DNA from: an uncultured Prevotellaceae bacterium
GTDB lineage: Bacteria; Bacteroidota; Bacteroidia; Bacteroidales; Muribaculaceae
DNA length: 64,000 nucleotides
Assembly (NCBI GenBank): GCA_900318535.1
Contig: ONKU01000008.1
Span: forward strand, 1 to 64,000
Reading direction: 5' to 3'
Shown here: positions 34,030-43,150 of the stretch, in pieces
How the letters are laid out: each line of letters begins with the position of its first letter
How positions within the stretch are numbered: position 1 is the stretch's first letter
Program-made: the position numbers and the translations under genes
The notes under the pieces: model-generated
What the model saw: the letters and a program-made list of their open reading frames with translations, nothing else
Told to the model about the DNA's origin: nothing
Databases searched by the model: none

Positions 34030-34060
34030 CGCCGCCGGGGCACGATTGCCTCGGCGGACG
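34030..34060. terminator. Bidirectional terminator
   Basis: GCCGCCGGGGC and GCCTCGGCGG arms with a 6-base loop, T-run on the plus side and A-run (T-run for minus) on the other. It separates the convergent glycosyltransferase and SusCD locus. The hairpin is almost the same sequence as the one at 41185-41217. Confidence 0.75.
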
Positions 34061-34097
34061 TTTTTATTGTAGGGTAGGGGAAACGTCCCCGCCTGCT

Positions 34098-34970
34098 TTA
34101 CTCGATCACGAACTGATAGAGCGTGCAACGGATGCTCTTGCTGGCGCAGTTACCGGCAGCAATCTGACGATAAGCGCGGCCAATGTACCAGGTCCAGTAG
34201 TCGGTGAACTCGCCCACCGTGCCGTTAGACTTGGTGTAGGGCAGCATACCCGTTACATTACCGTTGTTGTCAACGGCAAAGAGGCAAACCTCGCGACGCT
34301 GCGAACCGCTACTGTTATAAACAGTCTTGCGGATCTTGGTGTACCACCACGAGGTGCACTCACCAAAGCCGATCGGCTCACCCACGGGCTCATACTCCTT
34401 GGTGTCGAGGTTCTGGACACCATACTGTACCTTGCCGGTATAGGGTATTCCGTCATCCTCATACAGCAGGTTGATGAACTGCACGCGGCACAGCGAGTCG
34501 GTATCAAGAGCCTTGCCGAACTCAGGAGCCGGAGTCATCTCGATGGCGATGGGAGCCTTGTTCAGGTCATGAACATACAGGCAATAGCGCTTGCCAGCCT
34601 CAACAGTCACATTCTGGTCATATACAACAGGATAGGTGTAACCGCCGCTGCCGTCGCTCACACGCTTGTGCAACTTGAGGTTGACATTGCCGGCATCCAC
34701 AGCATAGTAGCGGTTGGTACCGCCCGAAGGAACCGTGTTGAAGGTAGCCAGGAAAGTGGCACCGTCATTGCCGTACTCGACACCGTTGATGTCGATAAAG
34801 TACATATAATTGGCTGCACCGGCGGTGACAGGCTCATAGTAGCCGACCTGCACGTATGCCTTCTGAGACTCGTCAACAGGCTCTGCCATGTAGGAGACAT
34901 CCTTTTTCTCACAGGAGCCCATGGTCACTGCCACCAGCAGCAATAATGCTATATATTTGAAACATTTCAT
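34098..34970 (-). CDS. DUF4397-like lipoprotein of the SusCD locus
   Basis: 290 codons. Lipobox TMGSC at about residue 19. The mature protein has DUF4397-like beta-rich features: 'AYVQVGYYEPVTAGAANYMYF', seen in parts such as QVGYYEPVTAG and YMYFIDINGVEYG, then 'YYAVDAGNVNLKLHKRV' and 'CRVQFINLLYEDDGIPYTGKV'. It is the third gene of the susC1-susD1 unit, 30 bp after susD1, so it is probably a surface-exposed accessory lipoprotein that binds the same ligand. No enzyme motif is seen. Confidence 0.75.
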   Translation of the reverse strand: MKCFKYIALLLLVAVTMGSCEKKDVSYMAEPVDESQKAYVQVGYYEPVTAGAANYMYFIDINGVEYGNDGATFLATFNTVPSGGTNRYYAVDAGNVNLKLHKRVSDGSGGYTYPVVYDQNVTVEAGKRYCLYVHDLNKAPIAIEMTPAPEFGKALDTDSLCRVQFINLLYEDDGIPYTGKVQYGVQNLDTKEYEPVGEPIGFGECTSWWYTKIRKTVYNSSGSQRREVCLFAVDNNGNVTGMLPYTKSNGTVGEFTDYWTWYIGRAYRQIAAGNCASKSIRCTLYQFVIE

Positions 34971-35000
34971 AATCTATCGGATTTTAATATCATTAATAAA

Positions 35001-36887
35001 TTATCTGGTAGTAGGCATATCACCAGGATAGCAGAACCACATGATTGAGCACTGGTAATCAAGCTCTTGACCGCCAATGGGCAACAGAGCATCGAGATTG
35101 CCCTTGTTCCACATGTACTCGGAATTGTAGCGCGGGCGCAGGCGGAAGCAGGGCGAGCCGTTGTTGTCGGCATTGAAGGCGCTCTTGCGTCCCTGTACCT
35201 GAGCGGGTTGCAACCAGAATCCCTTGTAAACCTTGGTAGGATCGGTATCCAGTTTCTGGTTAAGGGTCGTCTTGTCCCAACCGTTGTCATACTTGGGATA
35301 ATCGCCTGTGTACTGAATGTCATAGAAGTACTTGCGCAGGTCAACCCAAGCTTCCATAGCACCCCAAGGATAGAGTGCCAGATACTTCTGCATCATGATG
35401 TGTGACAGCGAGAAATCGCTCTGTGACAGACCGGCCACGTAGGGACCATTCAGGTATTCCTGAGCCAGAGTGTTGAAGGTGGCCTGGGTCACACGGTCAC
35501 CCTGACGGTAGTTGCCCTCCAACTTGCCAGGAACAATGTAGCTGGCAGTGAACTCCATATCGGCTGCGAGGGCCCTCTTCCAGGTCTCAAATGCTTCGCT
35601 CTTGCTGCCAAACTTGTACTGAACCTCGGCGAGGTCAAACAGCAGCTCGGCATAGGTAGCCATGATGTAGGGAGCGTCGTCGCTGTAGATCCAGTGACCG
35701 GAACCATCATAGGTCGAGTTAGACACGGCATTGCGGCCCCAGAACGAGGGAGCAGTGCCGATGGGACCGGTAGCGCCCGTGAAGCCCGAACCCACATAGT
35801 AGAGGCTGCGCAGCACCTCGCGGTCGGCGATGGTGGCATAGTTGCTGCTGTCGGTCGTTGCCAGCTTCACGAGACGGCGTGGGTCGAAGTGACCGGCATC
35901 GGGCAGGGTGTCGCTGGTGATCTGCTTGTCGAGCAGCTGGTAGGGATAATGCTGCTTGTTCAGGGGCAGGGTGTCCTCGGTCTGGATGTAGTTGCCCTGC
36001 TCGTCATACTTGCGGATGGTACCCGTGAACAGCTGCACGGCATAGTCGTGCTGGAAATAGCTGTAGGTCAGGTTGCCACGGAAGGGACCCCAGAAGTTGT
36101 TGTAGCCGCTCTCGGCAGCGTCGGCGCCACCACCGGCAATCTTCAAGGTAGCATTGTCATCGTTGCTGGCAAAAGCCTTGCTGACAGCCTCGAGGAACTC
36201 ATTGTAGTATTTCTCCTTGAAGTCACGCTTGTTGGTCAGTGATACCAGGTTGCGGGCAATCACTGCATAGCAGAACTTCACCCACTTGGCCTTGTCGCCG
36301 CCATACATGTAGTCGTTGTTCTTGATGCGGTTGCCATAGGCCGAGTTATCCTCCTTCTGCAGGTACTCGATAGCCTGATAGGCCCACTCGCGCACCTGGG
36401 GATAGATGTCATACTGGTAGTCATACTGATGGTCGAGACGACCTGCCTCATAGGCCTGCTTCATGGGGGCCTCGCCATTGACCTTGGTCAAGAGGTCCCA
36501 AGAGAAAGCCTTCATAGCCAAGCCGATACCGGCAAGTGTCCAGTTCTCGGCCTCAACACTCTGGTTGATCATGTTCTCCAGGTTCATACCCTGGTTCCAG
36601 TAAACCATGCGCCAAGCCTCACCACCGGCATCGCTGGCCTTGGTGTAGTAGTGGTTGGCAAAGTTGGTGTAGCTCGAGGTACCCATCATCTGGGTGAGCG
36701 GAGCAATGGCACGCAAGTCCCAGTAGATGCCCTGATAAGCCTGCTGGATACCGGCCAGGTAGAGGTAGCCCTCCACATAGTCGGGGGCGTCGGTATTCTT
36801 GTTCACATCCAGGTAGTCGTCGCAGGATGTCAGTCCCAACGTCACGCAAGCCAGCGCACACAATATAATTGATTTGAATGATTTCAT
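35001..36887 (-). CDS. SusD-like outer-membrane lipoprotein (copy 1)
   Basis: 628 codons. Signal peptide with lipobox LTSC (Cys22), then 'DDYLDVNKNTDAPD', the opening typical of the SusD-like_2 (RagB) group. Helical TPR-like repeats surround a ligand face. Further family marks: 'GIGLAMKAFSWDLLTKVNGEAPM', 'WVKFCYAVIARNLVSLTNK' and 'APYIMATYAELLFDLAEVQYK' (fragments). The protein sits over the SusC barrel as a lid and captures substrate. It lies 131 bp after susC1; that gap holds an inverted repeat. Confidence 0.93.
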   Translation of the reverse strand: MKSFKSIILCALACVTLGLTSCDDYLDVNKNTDAPDYVEGYLYLAGIQQAYQGIYWDLRAIAPLTQMMGTSSYTNFANHYYTKASDAGGEAWRMVYWNQGMNLENMINQSVEAENWTLAGIGLAMKAFSWDLLTKVNGEAPMKQAYEAGRLDHQYDYQYDIYPQVREWAYQAIEYLQKEDNSAYGNRIKNNDYMYGGDKAKWVKFCYAVIARNLVSLTNKRDFKEKYYNEFLEAVSKAFASNDDNATLKIAGGGADAAESGYNNFWGPFRGNLTYSYFQHDYAVQLFTGTIRKYDEQGNYIQTEDTLPLNKQHYPYQLLDKQITSDTLPDAGHFDPRRLVKLATTDSSNYATIADREVLRSLYYVGSGFTGATGPIGTAPSFWGRNAVSNSTYDGSGHWIYSDDAPYIMATYAELLFDLAEVQYKFGSKSEAFETWKRALAADMEFTASYIVPGKLEGNYRQGDRVTQATFNTLAQEYLNGPYVAGLSQSDFSLSHIMMQKYLALYPWGAMEAWVDLRKYFYDIQYTGDYPKYDNGWDKTTLNQKLDTDPTKVYKGFWLQPAQVQGRKSAFNADNNGSPCFRLRPRYNSEYMWNKGNLDALLPIGGQELDYQCSIMWFCYPGDMPTTR

Positions 36888-36901
36888 ATCTTCTATCTTT
36901 T

Positions 36902-37008
36902 TTAGTTGTAAGTCTTAAGTTGTAAGTTTTAAGTATGGTTTGTATCGCCTGTAAACTGTTTCGTCGTGAGGTAATATTACTTAAAACTAAAAACTTAAAA
37001 CTAAAAAC
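36902..37008. repeat. Inverted repeat of short AT-rich phrases between susC1 and susD1
   Basis: Tandem phrases like AAGTTGTAAGTTTTAAGTA on one side are matched by TACTTAAAACTAAAAACTT and repeats on the other, so the RNA can fold into a long AT-rich hairpin inside the operon. Such phrase repeats recur at other gene ends in this window. It may lower susD1 expression relative to susC1 or mark an old insertion. Confidence 0.55.
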
Positions 37009-37018
37009 TGATTAATCC

Positions 37019-40000
37019 TTACTTCACGACGATTTCGCAAATCGAAACTCGGTTCCAGCTCAATTCGTCAAACATGTTGCTGATACCCTGGCCCTTGGCG
37101 TTGATGCGGTTGGCAGCGATACCATACTTGTTGACGAGCATATCCTTCACGCTGGCGGCACGGCCGTTAGCGAGCTTGATGTTGTTCTCCTGAGGACCCT
37201 CGGGCGAAGCATAACCCTTGATCTCGCAGGTAGCCTCGGGATGGCTCTTCAGGTAAGCGGCTACGCGCTCAACGTTGGCACGCTGGTCGGCAGTGATACC
37301 GGTCTTGTTCACGGGGAAGTGAACGAGCACGTTCATGTACTGCTTGCTGTTGTCAACGATCTTGGGAGCGGCGTTCTTGGCTGCGTTCAGGTCATTCTTG
37401 CAATTGTTCAGCGCGCGGTTGGCGGCGTCGAGGTCACTCTGCATCTGAGCCAGACGGCTGTTGTAGTTGTTCTCGGCGTTGGCGAGCTGTGCACGCAGGT
37501 CGTTGATCTGATCATTCAGGGCAGTCGTGTTCACGTAGGCGGGCTTGGGAGCCTCGTCGTTGCTGCCGAAGGTCACACTCAGACCTACCGAATAGCTGCG
37601 CGGAGTGGGCAGCGACCAGCAGTCGTAACCCTCACCACCGGTACCGCCGGCAGCTGCCGACAGGGTGTTACCGGCAACGTCGGTACCCGTGTAGTTGGTG
37701 ATAGTGAACAGGTCGTTAGCCGAAGCGTAGATGCTGGCGTTTTGAACAGTACCCTTGGTCACCTTGGTCAGCCAGTTGCGTGAGAAGATATAGGCCAAAC
37801 GCAATTCCTGGCAGCGGATGTAGTTGATCTTGTGCTGGATCCAGTCCTCATCACCACCAGTGTAGGTGTAAGAGCCATACTCGCCCAGGTTAACGGCGAT
37901 GGTGTTGGGGGTGGGATTGTCAGTCTCCTGCTTGCCGTCGTAGAGCACGCCGTCAAACACTACGAAGCCCTTTTCGCGCATGTCAACCGACAGCCAGTTC
38001 AGACCGGTGCCCAACATGTCGCGCATGGTAGCGTTGACAACGTCGGCATGGTAGCGGCCCTGGAACATGGCGCTCAGTCGCCAGTTCTTCACGTTCAAGG
38101 CAGTGGTGATACCGAAGCGCAGCTTAGGCTCGCGGTTACCCAGGATGCTCCAGTCGGCACTGGTGCGGGGCAGACCGGTGGTCGGGTCGATCAGGATCTG
38201 ACCCTTGGAGTTGCGCTCATAGGCACGACCGGTAACAGTGCTGATGGGGTGTCCTCTCATCACGCCGTTGCGGATGTTACCTGAGTTCCAGGTATAAGCA
38301 TTGTAGAACTCAACCAGGTTCTCGGGCAGATAAACTACCTCACTGTTGGTGTGGGATACGTTAAAGCCCACATTCCAGCGGATATCGTTGGTGCGAACCA
38401 CGTCAACGTCGGCATGGCCTTCCCAGCCCCACGTGTTAAACGTACCAACGTTCATGTTGTTGAGCACGAAGCCGGTAGCGTAACTCATACGGAAGCCGGT
38501 CACAATCTGGTCGGCGCAGTGGGTGCGGAACCAGGTGAAGTCGGCATTGATGCGGTCGTTCCAGAAACGTGCCTCAACACCAGCCTCATAGGAGGTGGTC
38601 ATCTCGGGCTTGAGGCTGCGGTTGGGACCGGTGTAGCCATACTTGTAACCGCCGCCGGTCAGGCCGGTTGGCTCGAGCTCGGGATCGATCGAGAGCACGG
38701 GAGCATCCTTACCTACCTGGGCGATAGCGCCACGCAGTTTCAAGTAGTTAATGAAGCCGATGTTCTTCATGAACTTCATCTCGCTGAGCACGATTGAAAG
38801 CTCACCAGCGGGATAGAAGTAGCTGTTGTTATCCTTGGGCAGGGTCGACGACCAGTCGTTACGGAAGCGGCCGGTCAAGAAGATCATGTTGTTGAAGCCC
38901 AGCTCCAACTGACCCGAGACGGCCTGCACGCGGCGCTTGGTGGAGCGCTTCTTGCTGGTCACGGTGCTCTCGGTACAGTTGTTGATGCTGTAGAAGTCAA
39001 TCACCTTGAAGTTGGTACCGTAGGACGACAGGCTGGTCACGCCGTTCTCGAGCTGGTGGTAACCTGCCTGAATACCCAGCGAGAACTTGTTGTCCAGCCA
39101 GCTGTTGTTATAGCCGGCCAGCACGTTCAGCGTCGGGTCGTTGGTGTTGTACTTGGTGATGTTATAGGTACCCTTGTTGTTGCTGTCATCGACACTCTGG
39201 TTGGCGCTCACATAGTAGGGGTGGGTGCCCGTCTCATAGGTCGAGGTGCTCACGTCCCAACCCATCTGCAGGCGCAAGTAGGTGTGGGCAATCGGAGTGA
39301 AGTTCAGCGAGAAGGCGCTGATGATGCGGTCAGTCTGGTCATGCATCAGGTTCTTCTTCAGGGCGAACAGCGGGTTCAAGAGGTCGGTGTCGGTGTAGTA
39401 TGCGGGATACTTCATGTGGGCGCCGTCCTCGGCCAGGTAGATGCTCATGTCATCCACGCTGGGCCAGCGGTAGCTGTAACGCACGGGACCGTAAAGACCA
39501 CGCAGGGCCTTGTCGTTCTTGGCGTTGACATACTGCATGCTTCCCTCCATCGACAACCACTTGGTCAGCTCGGCACGTCCTGCCAGCGACAGGTTGGTAC
39601 GTGTCAGGCCCGTGGTCTTGATGACACCGTCCTGATCAAAGAACGATGCACTGGCGCGAACCGACATCTTGTCGTTACCGGCCTCCATCGACAGGTTGTG
39701 GCGGTGCATGAAACCGGTCTGCAGCACGGCAGCCGTGTTGTCAAAGAAAGGCATCGAGCCGTCATACAGCGAACCGTAGCGGCTGGTATAATAGAAGTTG
39801 GCAGCACCATAAGCACCATTGATGTACTTGTCCTGGATCTCGGGCCAGCCATAGGCCTTGGACCAGGTGAACTGGTTGCTGTAGGTCACGCGAGCGCGGC
39901 CCGAACGGCCCTTCTTGGTGGTGATGATGATGGCACCGTTAGATGCGTCACTACCGTAAAGAGCGGCTGCGGCAGCACCCTTCAGCACGGTCATCGACTC

Positions 40001-40717
40001 GATGTCCTCGGGGTTGAAGTCGTTACCACGCGACGAGTAGTCGGTCGAACGGGGCGTCAGGCCGGCGGTACCGCCATCCTCAACTGCCAAGCCGCTGGTG
40101 GGGTTGAACGAGGTATTGTTCATGGGGATACCGTCGATGACATACAACGGCTGGTTGTTACCGCTCAGTGACGTGGCACTGCGCAGCACTACCGTCGTTG
40201 AGGCACCAGGGGCACCACCCGAACTAACGACGCTCATACCCGACACACGACCTTGCAGGGCCGAGATAAAGTCGGTGCGGCCCGACTCGATAATGTCTTG
40301 GGCCTTCACATTCTGCACCGACGAACCCACGGTGCGGGCAACACGTTTCATACCGAACTCAGCCGTCACCACCACATCCTGCAGGGTGTTGGCACCTTCG
40401 GTCAACTGTACGTTGGCGGCTTGTGACGCGGGAACTTCGATCGCGTCATAGCCCACAAAGGAGAAGACGAGCGTCTGGTTGGGGTCGGCCTTAATCGAGT
40501 ATCGGCCATCCAGGTCGGTGGTCGTACCCGTATTCGTGCCCTTAACCCTCACATTAACGCCAATCATCGGCTCTCCGTTGGCGTCCTTCACGACGCCCGA
40601 AACTCGGTTGCTCTGGGCAACAGCCGTGAATCCCGTGTTGTACTGACTCGGGGCCAGTCCAGCAGGGACACCAAAGGCTATCGCCAGTGTGCAGAGCAGT
40701 GCTAATTGTTTTTTCAT
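37019..40717 (-). CDS. SusC/RagA TonB-dependent transporter fused to an OmpA-like domain (copy 1)
   Basis: 1232 residues from ATG 40717 (the longer frame begins with GTG 40723). Signal peptide; CarboxypepD-like N-terminal domain ('VSGVVKDANGEPMIGVNVR'); TonB plug ('LQDVVVTAEFGMKRVAR', 'PLYVIDGIPMN', 'SMTVLKGAAAAALYGSDA'); a large barrel ending near 'SVGLSVTFGSND'. Unlike ordinary SusC, the chain continues: a coiled coil of about 55 residues ('QINDLRAQLANAENN', 'RLAQMQSDLDAANRAL') and then an OmpA-like domain of about 105 residues ('VHFPVNKTGITADQ', 'IKGYASPEGPQ', 'LANGRAASVKDML', 'SWNRVSICEI'). The tail should reach into the periplasm and could bind peptidoglycan. Confidence 0.93.
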   Translation of the reverse strand: MKKQLALLCTLAIAFGVPAGLAPSQYNTGFTAVAQSNRVSGVVKDANGEPMIGVNVRVKGTNTGTTTDLDGRYSIKADPNQTLVFSFVGYDAIEVPASQAANVQLTEGANTLQDVVVTAEFGMKRVARTVGSSVQNVKAQDIIESGRTDFISALQGRVSGMSVVSSGGAPGASTTVVLRSATSLSGNNQPLYVIDGIPMNNTSFNPTSGLAVEDGGTAGLTPRSTDYSSRGNDFNPEDIESMTVLKGAAAAALYGSDASNGAIIITTKKGRSGRARVTYSNQFTWSKAYGWPEIQDKYINGAYGAANFYYTSRYGSLYDGSMPFFDNTAAVLQTGFMHRHNLSMEAGNDKMSVRASASFFDQDGVIKTTGLTRTNLSLAGRAELTKWLSMEGSMQYVNAKNDKALRGLYGPVRYSYRWPSVDDMSIYLAEDGAHMKYPAYYTDTDLLNPLFALKKNLMHDQTDRIISAFSLNFTPIAHTYLRLQMGWDVSTSTYETGTHPYYVSANQSVDDSNNKGTYNITKYNTNDPTLNVLAGYNNSWLDNKFSLGIQAGYHQLENGVTSLSSYGTNFKVIDFYSINNCTESTVTSKKRSTKRRVQAVSGQLELGFNNMIFLTGRFRNDWSSTLPKDNNSYFYPAGELSIVLSEMKFMKNIGFINYLKLRGAIAQVGKDAPVLSIDPELEPTGLTGGGYKYGYTGPNRSLKPEMTTSYEAGVEARFWNDRINADFTWFRTHCADQIVTGFRMSYATGFVLNNMNVGTFNTWGWEGHADVDVVRTNDIRWNVGFNVSHTNSEVVYLPENLVEFYNAYTWNSGNIRNGVMRGHPISTVTGRAYERNSKGQILIDPTTGLPRTSADWSILGNREPKLRFGITTALNVKNWRLSAMFQGRYHADVVNATMRDMLGTGLNWLSVDMREKGFVVFDGVLYDGKQETDNPTPNTIAVNLGEYGSYTYTGGDEDWIQHKINYIRCQELRLAYIFSRNWLTKVTKGTVQNASIYASANDLFTITNYTGTDVAGNTLSAAAGGTGGEGYDCWSLPTPRSYSVGLSVTFGSNDEAPKPAYVNTTALNDQINDLRAQLANAENNYNSRLAQMQSDLDAANRALNNCKNDLNAAKNAAPKIVDNSKQYMNVLVHFPVNKTGITADQRANVERVAAYLKSHPEATCEIKGYASPEGPQENNIKLANGRAASVKDMLVNKYGIAANRINAKGQGISNMFDELSWNRVSICEIVVK

Positions 40718-41033
40718 ACGCACTTTGCTTTTAATTGATTTGTTAATGAATTGGTTAATATATCATCGAATATATTTGTCGGCAAGTTTTTTAAGGCTGA
40801 AAGCCGCAATTCGAGAGGAAAAGTGGCTTTCAAAAGGCAAAAGTGCAAAAAAAGTTTAAACTGAACAAGCATTTTGCCGAAAAAATGACAATTCTGGCAT
40901 AAAATTGCTCGAAAATCACCTTTATATAATAAAAAACCACAAAAACCGCCTCATTGAATTATAGATTAACCTCAATTTTTTCACAAAATTAACAATCCAC
41001 CCCACTATATAATCAAACTACCCATAGAAAGGG

Positions 41034-41146
41034 GTCGCCTCCGGCGACATTTACTAGTCCGGCAATGCCCGTGGTGATGCTGACTCTCTCGCTACGCTCA
41101 AGCGCCAGCATTACCACGGGTTACTCAGATGGCCGCCCTCTGGGCG
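41034..41146. repeat. REP-like composite palindrome
   Basis: Three hairpins in a row: GTCGCC-tcc-GGCGAC (41034-41048); a long imperfect one, CCCGTGGTGATGCTG with CAGCATTACCACGGG (41068-41082/41106-41120), whose apex carries CTCGCTACGCT; and CGCCC-tct-GGGCG (41134-41146). The same three-part design, in reverse orientation and with the identical apex 11-mer, lies at 63687-63798 beside a REP-associated transposase. The remainder of the 40718-41184 gap is AT-rich and probably holds the susC1 promoter. Confidence 0.65.
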
Positions 41147-41184
41147 TCTACTACTCCTCATTCCTAACTCATAATTCCTAACTG

Positions 41185-41217
41185 AAAAAACGCCGCCGGG
41201 GCGTGAAGCCTCGGCGG
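41185..41217 (-). terminator. Terminator of the second SusCD locus
   Basis: CCGCCGGGGC / GCCTCGGCGG stem with a 5-base loop and six T residues on the minus strand, 26 bp after the susD2 stop. Confidence 0.75.
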
Positions 41218-41243
41218 AAGTTGTTATTGGATGGAGTGGGGGA

Positions 41244-43118
41244 TTACTCCTGGTCGCTGTCCCACCATACGGGGATGGTCCAGACGTCATCCTGGAGGTT
41301 CCACATCAATTCCTTGCCCTCGCTGTCGGTCATGCGGGCGCCGGGAACCTGTGCACCGATGGCCTGCAGGTTCTTGCTGTTGTAGTTGTACTCGTGTGAG
41401 CACTGACGCCAGCGGCGGTACTGCTTACCCTCGGGGATAGCCAGCATAGCGGCAGCCACCTTGTAGTGGTAAGCGGGAATCGACCAGCCGAAGAAGATAT
41501 TGGGATCGAAGTCATAGCGACGCATATCGTTCCAGATCTCATAGGAGAACATCAAGGCGATACGCTTCTGTGTGAGGATGTGACCAATGGTTAACTCGGC
41601 CTGGGTGCCGATACCGGTGTTCACGAAGTTGTCGATGGCCTCGTCAGTCATCGGGGTGAACGACGGGCAGTCGGCGAGGCTGGGATCCTCACCAACCCAA
41701 ACTTTCAGCTTGTCGTTCATCAGCTCACAGCTGGCCTTGACACCCTTCTTGTAAGCATCGTATGCGCCAGCCTTGTCACCCTTCTTCAAGAGGGTCTCGG
41801 CCTTGATGAAGCAGCACTCGGCATAGGTGCCGATGTAGGTGGGCGAGCTCACGCGGGTGTAGAACGTACCCGACTCGGCCGACTCAAACTTACCACTACC
41901 GGCGCGGCAGTACAGGATGCTGGGATTAGCGAAGTAACCCTTGCAGTCACTGGTGCACTCGACATAGACGGTATCACCCTTGCGAGCATCATTCTTTGTG
42001 TCAATGTACCAGCTGTTGGTCTCGGTGTTGAACATGGCGCGCAGGGGGCCACCCTGGCTGTTGATATCGCTGGCCATGTCAACGCCGAGCGAACGGCGCC
42101 AGTTGCCCACCCACTTCACGTCGGTGCGGCTGTTGGCATCCTTGCTGGGGCTGTAAGCCCAGGGGATGATGTGGTCGGCACGGGGATCCTCAACACCCTT
42201 GCCGGCAAAGTTGGTCAGGTTGTCATAGAGCATCTTGGTCACCATGTAACCGGCATTCATACCGCAAACCGAGAACAGGGGTGAGTAGTCAACAGGCTCA
42301 TCCCAACCCAGTACGTCGTGCGTGGGGCCGTTGTCATCGGTGTGGTTCACGATGGTGTTGTCGGCATTGCTCTGCATGGCCTTGTCCAGGCAGCGCAGAA
42401 TCTCGTCGGCATCATACTTGCCATCCTTGTAACTACCGGCACCCTTCTTGTTCAACTTGTTGATCCAGCGAGCCTTCAGCATATAGGCGAGCTTGATCCA
42501 CTTGTTCAGGTCACCATGGTTCCAGAAGTCACCGGCAGCCAGCGTGGGCAGGCTGGGATCCTGGCTCTGACCCTTCTCGAGCATCTCGATGGCCTTGTCG
42601 ATGGTCTCCAAGCAACCCAGATAGATGGTCTTGCCAGTGTCATACTCGGGAGTAGCGGGCTCGGCGGCTGCCTGGGTATAAGGCATTTCGCCATAGAGGT
42701 CGGTCATGGCCATGAAGCCATAAGCCTTGATCAGATAACCGGCACCGGCAAACTGCCAGTTCTCGGCAGCCTCAGCCTTAGCAATCATGTCGGGCACATT
42801 GGCATAAGCGCCAACGAACCACCACTGATAGGTCGTGGTTACCTGACCAATAACAGGATACCAGTAGGACACGTGCCAGTAGTTACCGCCTCCGTTGTAG
42901 CGGGTCCAGTCACCCATCGCCATGGTGGTGCGCCAAGCACTGAACTGCAGACCACTGTTGGTATAGAACTCAATGTGTGCAAGACGCTGGTCGTAGGTCG
43001 TGGACTCGGCCGAAGGCGTATTCGGGTCGGTGTTCACATCCAACCAGTCGTTGCAAGAGGTGAGCGACATCATCGCAACACCCAAGCCACACAGTATAAT
43101 TGATTTCAATGATTTCAT
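41244..43118 (-). CDS. SusD-like outer-membrane lipoprotein (copy 2)
   Basis: 624 codons. Lipobox LTSC (Cys22), then 'NDWLDVNTDPNTPSAEST', the standard start of SusD-like_2 proteins. Helical substrate-binding body: 'AGYLIKAYGFMAMTDLYGEMPY', 'WIKLAYMLKARWINKLNKKG' and 'GTYAECCFIKAETLLKKGDKAGAY' in shorter pieces, and a C-terminal 'LTIGHILTQKRIALMFSYEIWNDMRRYDF' block. It is the partner of susC2, 32 bp upstream. It differs clearly from copy 1, so the two loci probably bind different ligands. Confidence 0.94.
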   Translation of the reverse strand: MKSLKSIILCGLGVAMMSLTSCNDWLDVNTDPNTPSAESTTYDQRLAHIEFYTNSGLQFSAWRTTMAMGDWTRYNGGGNYWHVSYWYPVIGQVTTTYQWWFVGAYANVPDMIAKAEAAENWQFAGAGYLIKAYGFMAMTDLYGEMPYTQAAAEPATPEYDTGKTIYLGCLETIDKAIEMLEKGQSQDPSLPTLAAGDFWNHGDLNKWIKLAYMLKARWINKLNKKGAGSYKDGKYDADEILRCLDKAMQSNADNTIVNHTDDNGPTHDVLGWDEPVDYSPLFSVCGMNAGYMVTKMLYDNLTNFAGKGVEDPRADHIIPWAYSPSKDANSRTDVKWVGNWRRSLGVDMASDINSQGGPLRAMFNTETNSWYIDTKNDARKGDTVYVECTSDCKGYFANPSILYCRAGSGKFESAESGTFYTRVSSPTYIGTYAECCFIKAETLLKKGDKAGAYDAYKKGVKASCELMNDKLKVWVGEDPSLADCPSFTPMTDEAIDNFVNTGIGTQAELTIGHILTQKRIALMFSYEIWNDMRRYDFDPNIFFGWSIPAYHYKVAAAMLAIPEGKQYRRWRQCSHEYNYNSKNLQAIGAQVPGARMTDSEGKELMWNLQDDVWTIPVWWDSDQE

Positions 43119-43150
43119 ATTATATCTGTTTTTTAATAGTCAGTTTATCA

